Shown here in pieces: positions 23,060 to 32,600 of a stretch of DNA of 35,237 nt. The position numbers and the translations under genes were made by a program. Source of the DNA: an uncultured Bacteroidales bacterium. GTDB taxonomy: Bacteria; Bacteroidota; Bacteroidia; Bacteroidales; CAIXZF01. Numbering within the stretch: the first letter of the stretch is position 1; the number at the start of each line of letters is the position of its first letter. The notes below the pieces were generated by a model. It had not been told where the DNA came from. It saw nothing but the letters and a program-made list of their open reading frames with translations, and made no database searches. The DNA is taken from the NCBI GenBank assembly GCA_903923925.1, contig CAIXZF010000053.1, positions 1 through 35,237 of the forward strand, read 5' to 3'.

Positions 23060-24364
23060 TTGAAAATCAACGTATTAATATTCAGTTTACTGGGGATTTT
23101 TTGGCAGGGGTATTGCCAGAAATCCCCGGTTCTTTTAACGTTTACGGGTACTCAACAAAGTGAGCATGCGGTAATGGATAGTATTGTTGTTCATAATCTG
23201 ACGCAACTATGTGATACCGTTCTGTATTGGCCAGATACTTCGTTAAACTTTCTCTCAGTAAATATTCATGAAATAAATTCAGATTTAAATGGATTGAAGA
23301 TATTTCAGAACTCGCCTAACCCTTTTTGCAATAGAACTTCTATTAAGGTATATACACCGGGACAAAGCTCTTTAAATCTATATGTTTCTGATTTATTTGG
23401 CAGAAATGTTTGTGAAATCAGGCAGGATGTAAACAGAGGCTTTCAGGAATTTACATTTATTTCAGGCAGGAGTAATATATATTTAGTTACTGCCGAATGG
23501 CTTGGGTTGAAGAAAAGTATAAAGATTGTGAGTTTAGGTGGAAATTCTGATGGGAATTTTGCGATATCCTACAATGGTTATGAGGAATACAACAAAATGG
23601 AGAGTCAGCCAAAGAGTGGTAATTTATTCTCAGTTGCACTTGGTGATGTTCTTAAATTCGCCGGATATAAGGATTCTGTCGTTGCTGTTGTAAAATCTGT
23701 ATTATTTGGGAGTAAGGATTATCAATTATCGTTTGGGATTTATCCTCCTTGCCCAGGGATCCCTGAAATCCTGTATTCGGGCAATAAGTATTTTACAGTT
23801 CAGATAGGAGCTCAATGCTGGATGCAGGAGAGTTTAAATTACGGGACAATGGTAAACAGTATCAATACGGGAGTTTCTCATTCCGAGTGTAGCAATAACA
23901 GCATTGTTGAGAAGTATTGTTATGATAATAATCCTTTAAACTGTGACCTGTATGGGGCGTTTTACGATTGGGATGAAATGATGATGTACCAGGCGACACC
24001 AGGGGTTACAGGTATATGTCCTTCTGGTTTTCATTTACCAACGGATAACGATCTGACCGATTTGGTTAATTATCTGGGTGGGGATTGGGTTGCAGGAGGG
24101 AACATTAAAGAAGCAGGAACCGGTAATTGGCTAAACCCAAATACAGATGCAACGAATGAAAGCGGGTTTACTGCAATTCCCTCTGGTTACCGAACGAATA
24201 ATGGAAGTTTTTTGAGCCAGCAATATTATTCTTACATCTGGAGTTCCTCAGAAATCGGAACTGGTAATGCAGGATTTCGATATATATATTATAATAATGC
24301 TATTGTTTACCAGAGTAATGATAGCAAGAAATATGGATATTCTGTCCGGTGCATCAAAGACTGA
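23060..24364 (+). CDS. secreted FISUMP-domain protein
   Basis: The start is a TTG (23060): an in-frame TAG lies just upstream and no ATG precedes the clear signal peptide MKINVLIFSLLGIFWQGYCQ. Residues about 20-85 (LLTFTGTQQSEHAVMDSIVVHN and CDTVLYWPDT) form an N-terminal domain I know from Bacteroidota surface proteins. Residues about 88-165 (LKIFQNSPNPFCNRTSIKVYT, then VSDLFGRNVCEI and GRSNIYLVTAEW) look like a T9SS type A sorting fold, but internal. The last roughly 190 residues are a Fibrobacter-succinogenes major-paralogous (FISUMP) domain: QCWMQESLNYGTMV, YGAFYDWDEMMMYQ, GICPSGFHLPTDNDLTDLVNYLGG, SGFTAIPSGYR, YIWSSSEIG and GYSVRCIKD. Function of the family is unclear; adhesion or matrix binding is often assumed. 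Confidence 0.85.
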   Translation: MKINVLIFSLLGIFWQGYCQKSPVLLTFTGTQQSEHAVMDSIVVHNLTQLCDTVLYWPDTSLNFLSVNIHEINSDLNGLKIFQNSPNPFCNRTSIKVYTPGQSSLNLYVSDLFGRNVCEIRQDVNRGFQEFTFISGRSNIYLVTAEWLGLKKSIKIVSLGGNSDGNFAISYNGYEEYNKMESQPKSGNLFSVALGDVLKFAGYKDSVVAVVKSVLFGSKDYQLSFGIYPPCPGIPEILYSGNKYFTVQIGAQCWMQESLNYGTMVNSINTGVSHSECSNNSIVEKYCYDNNPLNCDLYGAFYDWDEMMMYQATPGVTGICPSGFHLPTDNDLTDLVNYLGGDWVAGGNIKEAGTGNWLNPNTDATNESGFTAIPSGYRTNNGSFLSQQYYSYIWSSSEIGTGNAGFRYIYYNNAIVYQSNDSKKYGYSVRCIKD

Positions 24365-24369
24365 TAAAT

Positions 24370-26646
24370 TTATAGTTTAATAAATTTCAGCGAATGAACG
24401 GCTATTCCCTTTTCTAAAATGCTAACGAAGTAAATACCTGGTTTCAGATCTTTTATATCCAACTTAATAGACGGTGCAGAATCTTTAAACGGGCCGAAAT
24501 TCATTAGATTTTGCCCGAAGATATTAGTTAAAACTATAGTAATTTCACTAAAGTTTGAATTAACTCTTAAATTAAGATCATTAATAGCTGGATTAGGAAA
24601 TGCAGTTATTCCCCAAATGGCATTTACACCAGAAATACCAATCGAAGTAACATTAATTGAATTTGAAATTTGTGAAGTGCAACCATCTATGGTAACATTG
24701 CAATAATATATTCCATTAACTGTTGGTGTATATTGTTGATTTACTGCTCCTGATATAGCTCCATTGGCATTATACCATTGATTTCCATTCATATAATTCG
24801 AGCTTAGAACAATCCCTGAAACACTAATAAACGGAGTGACAGGTATAGATGTAACAGTTACATCAGCAGATCCGGTTGCTATGCCATTACAGTTTAAATC
24901 ACTAAAGTTAAGTATATGATAAGAGCCTGCCTGATTTAGAAATACAGTTAATGGGTTCTGAGAAATATTTGTAAATGATATTGAAGTGCTATTGTTTGAA
25001 ATTAAAAAGGAATAAGGCAGATTTCCGGTAAAGGTGATTGTAACTGCAGAGGAATCGTTTTGGCAGATTGTATCAATTGAGGAAAAAAAAGCAGTTGGTG
25101 CAGGTGTAACCGATACTTCAAGTGTTGCAGTATCCTGATTAAACCCATCAGTAACAACAAGAATAACTGAGGTATTTCCAGTTGGCGTAAACCATGGATT
25201 TGCAAGATTACTCTGAAAAGCAGGATTAATAAAGTCTGGGCTATACCAGGAATAAGAATATGCCCCGGAGCCACAGCAAGCATTAGCAAAGAGCTGCACA
25301 GAATCATATTGACATATTGTATCACTCGAAATTGAAGGCGATATTGAAAGCGGTCCACCTGAAAGCATAACCTGTTTAGTGTCAAGCGACAAACAGCTGG
25401 TTATAGTATCTGTAACCAAAAGTGTATAAATTACAGAGTTAGTTAGTGAAACTGTTTGTGTGTTTTGGGCAAAAGCTTGAACGACTTTATTTTCGGGAAG
25501 CCAATGATAAGAACAATTTGAAATACCTGAGTTCGCTGCTGAAAGAATAGCAAAAGATGCAAAGGGAATGATTGTATCAGTACCAGCATCAGCATTAGGG
25601 AGCGTATTTGCATATACCAGCATATCAATAGTATCACTAGAACCACAAGAATTACTCAGAAATACAGAAATAGTTCCGGTTTGTGCTAAAGGAGTGAGAT
25701 TTACAATAATTGAGTTAGTATTTGAGCCACTTGTTATTAAAAAACCGGACGGAGTCGACCAATTGTAATTTACGTTTTGTGAAGTATTGGGTAAGCTAAA
25801 CATAATATTTTGTGAACCAGCACATACAGAAGACGGTCCATTAATACCTGTTGTAATACTTGGAACAGGATCAACATTTATATAAAGCGGAGGACTTGCT
25901 AATCCCTGTCCGCAGGAATTGACACCAGCAACAGTTAGGTATCCTGAAGTTGCAAGATTTGAAAATTGCAGATTTACAGTATCTCCGGTACCAACAATAT
26001 TTACATTGCTGCCTGTATAGCTCCAAAAATAACTTTGTGCATTTTGAATCGGCAAAACAGAGTACTCAGCCTGATTTCCCTGGCAATTATTTAGTAAACC
26101 TGTTATACTGCCTGCTGCAGAAACAGAATTAGTGTAACTAATACTTGGTGAATAGATGGTGCCAGTTTTTGGCAGCCCATTAATCTCAATATAAAAATCT
26201 CCATTATTCTGTGCAGTCCAGGAATCAGCGGCAATTTCAAAAGATACACAAGATGGTTGGGTGAAACTAAAAGCGGCACAAATATATTCAGTACCGCTTG
26301 TCATGTTTAATAGAGAACCACCGGGGGAAACAAATACCCAATAATTATACCCTCCTGATTGGTATTGACCCTGGGCAAGAACTGAGTATGGAGCAGTTGC
26401 TCCATTGTAATTCAAATTAAAGTTTGGCTGGATTGGCCATTTTACCGTAAACTGAAGGTTTGTGAGATATAGTGAAACATTATAATTCGGTTTTAACCTG
26501 ATTTCGAATTGACCAGGTTGGCTGGAGTTGAATATTCCAATATCAATATTGTTTTGCGCTATAGATTGTACCGAACAAAACAAACTACCAAGAAAGACAA
26601 TACAATACAGTATTGTCTTTCTTGGATTTGAAAAAATAGTTATCAT
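24370..26646 (-). CDS. T9SS-secreted PKD/Ig-like repeat protein
   Basis: The 758-residue protein has a signal peptide (residues 1 to about 30, ending SIAQ). An N-terminal beta-sandwich-like domain follows (about 31-165: FEIRLKPNYNVSLYLTNLQF, then GTEYICAAFSF), seen in Bacteroidota adhesins. Then come several PKD/Ig-like segments (INGPSSVCAGSQNIMFSLP, ANTLPNADAGTDTIIPF, DTICQYDSVQLFANACCGSG, ITFTGNLPYSFLISN). A C-terminal type A sorting domain (AIWGITAFPNPAINDLNLRV, FGQNLMNFGP, LKPGIYFVSILE, SLKFIKL) routes it through the T9SS to the surface. It lies 14 bases downstream of the giant adhesin on the same strand, so both are probably one transcript. A perfect 16-bp hairpin is embedded in codons 8-20. 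Confidence 0.85.
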   Translation of the reverse strand: MITIFSNPRKTILYCIVFLGSLFCSVQSIAQNNIDIGIFNSSQPGQFEIRLKPNYNVSLYLTNLQFTVKWPIQPNFNLNYNGATAPYSVLAQGQYQSGGYNYWVFVSPGGSLLNMTSGTEYICAAFSFTQPSCVSFEIAADSWTAQNNGDFYIEINGLPKTGTIYSPSISYTNSVSAAGSITGLLNNCQGNQAEYSVLPIQNAQSYFWSYTGSNVNIVGTGDTVNLQFSNLATSGYLTVAGVNSCGQGLASPPLYINVDPVPSITTGINGPSSVCAGSQNIMFSLPNTSQNVNYNWSTPSGFLITSGSNTNSIIVNLTPLAQTGTISVFLSNSCGSSDTIDMLVYANTLPNADAGTDTIIPFASFAILSAANSGISNCSYHWLPENKVVQAFAQNTQTVSLTNSVIYTLLVTDTITSCLSLDTKQVMLSGGPLSISPSISSDTICQYDSVQLFANACCGSGAYSYSWYSPDFINPAFQSNLANPWFTPTGNTSVILVVTDGFNQDTATLEVSVTPAPTAFFSSIDTICQNDSSAVTITFTGNLPYSFLISNNSTSISFTNISQNPLTVFLNQAGSYHILNFSDLNCNGIATGSADVTVTSIPVTPFISVSGIVLSSNYMNGNQWYNANGAISGAVNQQYTPTVNGIYYCNVTIDGCTSQISNSINVTSIGISGVNAIWGITAFPNPAINDLNLRVNSNFSEITIVLTNIFGQNLMNFGPFKDSAPSIKLDIKDLKPGIYFVSILEKGIAVHSLKFIKL
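26588..26625 (-). repeat. perfect 16-bp inverted repeat within the 5' coding region
   Basis: On the minus strand CCAAGAAAGACAATAC is followed by a 6-base spacer and its exact reverse complement GTATTGTCTTTCTTGG. It occupies bases +22 to +59 of the 758-residue gene and encodes part of the signal peptide (PRKTILYCIVFLG). A T-rich but interrupted stretch follows (TAGTTTGTTTTG). It could be an attenuator between the giant adhesin and this gene, or a structure controlling translation start. Confidence 0.75.
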
Positions 26647-26660
26647 AATAAAATTATAAT

Positions 26661-29600
26661 CTAACGGGTAATGATCATTTTCTTTGATTTCGTTACAAAG
26701 GTACTGTTGTTTCTAAAATCAAATACATACCAGTAAGTTCCGGGAGAAAGTTGTGCACCATTATATTCCAGGGAATAATTTCCAGATGTTAGAAATTCCT
26801 TATTAAGTAACTGGTCTATTAATTCTCCTGTAGAGTTGTATATACGAACGCTTAGATTTCCATCGGTTGGTAATTGATACGTAATTCGGGTTAAATTAGA
26901 GAATGGGTTTGGTGAATTCCCGAATAATACAAATTCAGAATTTGAAGATGATTGTTTAGAAATATGAGGAATTACGAGATTAACCGGAGAATATTCGAAG
27001 GCGTAAGGGTCTGAGATAACAGATTCTGTGGTTGTTGAGAAACTGATACCTTCTGGAATTTGCACATCAGGATTTTGTAATTGAAGACGCAAATAAAACA
27101 GAACAGAGCCTTTTTTAAGGTGAATACCATCTGTTGAATACCATCCAATTCTTATTGTTCCATCATTTTCAGAATAAACAAGTTTTTCGTTTTCCGAGTT
27201 CATCTCAGCACCTAAGAATTTGTAAACTTCTTTAGGGTAATTCAAGACAACTGATGTTGCACCAATATCCAAATCTTCATTTAAAATAAATGGGATTTCA
27301 AATATGCCACTCGTTGGAATTTCTAAATACCCTTGTTCAGCAATAGCAATTGATGGTTCTGTTTTTAGTGGATTTGTGTTTGATGCGTTAACATCACCAA
27401 CATTCAGGCCTTCAAGGTTCCTGATAACATTCCCGGCCACAGCTAATGTACAAGTATCAATTACCCAATTACCCGCAGGGAAGCTATCAATTAATCTAAC
27501 AAATTTCTTTAAAGTAAAGAAGGCATCTGTCGCATTAATATAGTGAGAGGCATCAACATCACCAGCTAGCAGACGAACTCCGGTTAGCTGAATAATTCCA
27601 ACAAAATGTGATGAAATAATTAATGCATCAATAGCATTTACGCCATCCATATAATTCGGGTCAGGGACGAGTTGTTTCGTACCTGAAAGTTGATAAATAC
27701 CAGGCAATACTCCTGCAAAGTTATATTGGCCAAAAATATTAGAGAAACACTCGTATTTGGTGATGCTATTCTGCTTTAGATAGAGATGAACATTGTTAAG
27801 AGGCTTTGTCAGATCTCCATTGTATATTACCAAACCGGAAACTGAGTTACCAAATGGAGGACTTACAGCGATTCTTACACTATCCTTTGAAGTACAATTG
27901 GTAGCATCATTAACTGTAAGTTTGTAAACTGTTGTTGTCAATGGTGTTGCTATAGGATTTGCAATATTGGGATTATTAAGCCCGGTTACAGGTGTCCATG
28001 AATACGTATAAGGAGGTAATCCTCCGGATGCTGAGCCTTGTAAAGTTTTGCTGAATCCATAAATTAAAGAATCAGCAAGTCCTGCATCACTAAATAATTG
28101 TGGATTAACTGTCACTTGTTTTACTGGAGCCATTAAACCAGAACCGCATTCATTCACTGTCATTGCATTAATATAAACGGTGCCTGTAATTCCAGTAAAA
28201 TCAACTGTTATTTGATTACTACCCTGTCCGGTAACAATTATAGCACCGCCATTAATCCACCAGCTGTAGGATGATACATTAGGTAATAAGGCAACAGAAA
28301 ACACTGCATTTGAAGTACCATTACAAACAGCTGAAGCTCCAGTTATAGTTCCTGTTGCAGGAGGTGTTGTTTTAACAATTATTGTATTCTGAGCAGTGTT
28401 GATACAGCCATTGGTGTTAACATAGGTGTATACGAGTGAATGAGTTCCAACTCCAGCAGTAGAGGCGTTAAAATTAGATCCGGAAACTCCGGGGCCATTA
28501 TATGTTCCACCTGCAGGAGAACCACCCGTAAGTGCATAAATAGTTGAAGATAAACACTGTACATTTAATGAATTCGACCAGCTTACAACAGGAAGATTAT
28601 TAACCAGTATAGTATTTGTAATTAAACTACTACATCCTGAAACCGGATTTGTATAAGTATACGTAAGGGTTTTTAATCCTGCCCCAGCTATAGATGCATT
28701 AAAGTTATTTCCGGAAACACCAGCACCACTATAGGTTCCTCCAGATGGAACCCCACCTGTTAAAGTATAGGTTGTAGAATTTATACATTGTGGAGTTAAT
28801 AAAGTTGACCAGAGTACGGTCGGTAAAGCATTAACTAAAATAGTATTGGTTGAAGATGAGGTGCAGCCTGTTGCAGGAGCAGTATAGGTATAAGTTAACG
28901 TTTTTAGCCCTAATCCGGCAACTGAGGCATTAAAATTTCCTCCAGTAACACCAGGTCCACTATAAGTTCCTCCAGTAGGAGTTCCGCCACTTAATAAATA
29001 AGTGTTTGAATTTGAACATTGCGCCTGTAGAGAATTTGACCAAGTAACAACAGGTAATATATTTACAACAATTGTATTTGTTGATGAGTTTGTACATCCA
29101 GTGGATGGATTAGTATAAGTGTAGGTAATGGTTTTTGAACCAGCACCTGCCAAGGAAGCATTAAAGTTTGTTCCTATAACCCCTGCGCCACTGTAAGTAC
29201 CTCCTGTTGGTATACCACCTGATAGGGTATAGGTAGATGATGTTATACATTGAGGCGTAAGCGAGGCAGTCCATGTAACTACTGGTAATGGATTAACCTG
29301 GATCGTATTCGTGATTGACTGAGTACAGCCAGTAGTTGGGCTCGTGTAGGTATATGTCAATACAAATGAACCTGTTCCGGCAATTGTTGCATTAAAAATA
29401 TTTCCTGCAACTCCAGTCCCGGAATAAGTTCCGCCACTTGGTGTTCCTCCGGATAATGTATATGAAGTTGAAGTAATACACTGTGCATTTAAACTATTGA
29501 TCCAGGTTACAATTGGTAATGAATTTACGAGAATTGTATTTGTAGCAGAATTAGTACATCCACTGGCAGGATCAACATATGTATATGTCAGTACTTTTAA

Positions 29601-32600
29601 TCCAGTACCTGCTGCAGAAGCGTTAAAGTTGGTCCCTGAAACACCGGTCCCGCTGAAAGTTCCACCAGCTGGAGTTGCTCCGGTTAAAGCATACGAAGAG
29701 GATGTTATACACTGAGGACTAAGTGATGTACTCCATGTTACAACAGGTAAAGGATTTACGGTTATACTGTTAGTGGCAAAACTCGAACAAGCTGTTGAAG
29801 GATTGGTGTAAGTGTATGTTATGATCTTTATTCCCGAACCTCCTAAAGATGCATTGAAGTTTGTTCCTGATACTCCAATACCACTATAGGTTCCACCTGA
29901 TGGTAATCCACCTGCTAATGTATATACAGTTGATGTAACACATTGGGATGCAAGGGATGATACCCAGGACACAGTTGGTAGTGAATTAACAGTTATTGTG
30001 TTTGTAATAGAACTGGAACAACCAGTAACAGGATTAGTATAAGTGTAGGTTAATGTTTTAATGCCTGGGCCTGTTAGTGAAGCGTTGAAATTGGTGCCAC
30101 TAACTCCTATACCACTGTATGTTCCACCTGATGGTGTACCACCACTTAAGGTATATGTTGTGGAATTAATACATTGTGCTGTTAATACATTTGCCCAGGT
30201 AAGAATAGGTAGTGCATTAACAGTTAAATTAACAGTTGTTGATTGAGTATTTGTGCCATCGCTTACAGTAACTCCATAGGTTGTGCTAACTGTTGGATTA
30301 ACAACAGGGTTTGCAATTAAAGAAGTAAATCCTGCAGGAATTGAATTCCATGAATAATTGAAAACGCCAGTACCCCCGCTTGCAGTGGCCAAAAGTTGAG
30401 AAGACTGACCAGTACATATTTGGGAAGGAGTAGCAGTTGCGCTTACAGTAAGTGCTGGACCAGAGACTGAAATTAATACTGCATCTGGTATACTTTGGCA
30501 TCCGGTTACAGAGTTAGTTACAATTAGCGAAAATGTTGTAGAGGATGCTAAATTAGCAGTAGCTGGATTAACAATATTAAATGAGGAAGGTGGGTTAAGG
30601 GAGGCAGCGGGCGACCATGCATATTGACAGCTTCCTGAACAATTAGAACTTGAACCATTTAAAATTGCACTTGTACCTGTTGGAATTATTTGATCAGTTC
30701 CGGCATTAGCTGTTGGTAATGGATTTACAGTGACTACTACGCTATGTGAATTGCTGCAACCTGATGCAGTAATAGTTTCAACTAAATTATAAGTTGTAGT
30801 TGCTGACGGATTTACAGTTGGATTTGCAATTAATGATGTAAAACCAACAGGTACAGATGACCAGAGATAAGAACTGCCAGCATTTGAAGTCGCACCTAAT
30901 TGAGATACAGCTCCGGCACAAATGGCCCTGTTTGCTCCGGCATCAGCTGCAGGTAATGGATTTACTGTTACTACTACACTATTTGTATTTGAACAACCTG
31001 TAGCTGTAATAGTTTCAGTTAAAGTGTATGTGGTAGTTAATGAAGGGTTTACAGTCGGATTAGCAGATGTGGAAGTAAATCCTGCCGGAACAGATGTCCA
31101 GCTATAGGTATTCCCTAAAACTGGTGTTGCTCCTATCTGAGTGCTTGTACCAATACAAATGGCGCGATAAACTCCTGCTAAAGCCACAGGCAGAGGGTTA
31201 ACAGTTACTGTCGTATTATGGAAATTTGAACAACCAGTTGAAGTTATAGTTTCAGTAAGGGCATAAATTGTTGTAACAGTGGGATTAACAGTTGGATTGG
31301 CATTGGTTGAGCTGAATCCTGCTGGTATTGATGTCCATGAGTAAGTAGAACCGATAACAGCATTTGTACCAAGTTGGGTAATTGAACCATTGCATATTGA
31401 ACGATCTGCTCCTGAAACTGCTGCTGGCGAAGGATTTACCGTTACAGTTACGCTATGTGAATTGGTACAACCGCTTGAAATTACTGTTTCAGTAACTGAA
31501 TATATTGTTGATATTGTGGGGTTTACAGTTGGATTTGCTAAATTTGAAGTAAATCCTGCCGGGCTTGAGATCCAGGAATATGTGCTTCCAGCTACTGCTG
31601 TTGCTCCGAGCTGAGTACTTGTTCCTGTACAGATTGATCTGTTTGAGCCAGCAATTGCTGCTGGTAAAGGAACAATAGTAACAACAACACTGTTAGTGTT
31701 TATGCAGCCACCGCTTGTAATCGTTTCAACTAAGGTATAAGTTGTATTTACAGATGGACTAACAATTGGGTTCGCAGAAGTTGACGTAAATCCTGCTGGA
31801 ATAGATGTCCAACTATAGGTACTCCCTCCAATAGGAGTTGCTCCTAATTGAGTAATTGTACCTAAACAGATTGCCCTGTCTGCACCTGCAATTGCATTAG
31901 GTAATGTAGTAACGGAAACAACAACACTATGAGAATTTGTACAAGCTGTTGCGGTAATGGTTTCCACAACAGTATATGTTGTAGTTACAATTGGACTTAC
32001 AGTGGGATTTGCAGAGGTTGAAGTAAAACCAGCAGGCACTGAAGTCCAGCTATAGGTACTTCCAACAACACTGGCAGCACCAATCTGAGAACTGCCACCT
32101 GAGCAAATAGATCTGTTGATACCAGCAACTGCTGCAGGTAGCGGATTTACGGTAACAATAACACTATGTGTATTTGTACACCCTGTTGCAGTGATTGTTT
32201 CTACAATAGTATAAGTAGTAGTTACAATTGGGCTCACGGTAGGGTTGGCAGTGGTTGAAGTAAACCCAACAGGCACGGAAGTCCAGTTGTAGGTACTTCC
32301 TCCAACAGAAGTTGCGCCAATTTGAGAACTGCCGCCTGAGCATATAGCTCTGTCGGTTCCAGCAATAGCCGCAGGTAATGGATTTACGGTAACAACGACA
32401 CTGTGAGTATTAGTACAAGCTGTTGCGGTAATGGTTTCCACAACAGTATAAGTTGTAGTTACTATTGGACTAACTGTAGGGTTCGCAGTTGATGAAGTAA
32501 ACCCGGCCGGCACTGAAGTCCAGCTATAGGTACTTCCAACAACACTGGCAGCACCAATCTGAGAACTTGCACCTGTGCAAATAGCTCTGTCGGTTCCGGC

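Noticed and set aside
24360-24395. Weak inverted repeat (AAATTTATAG...TAATAAATTT) between the convergent FISUMP and 758-residue genes
   Set aside because: The stem is short and AT-only with no supporting U-tract beyond local AT richness; not enough to call a terminator.
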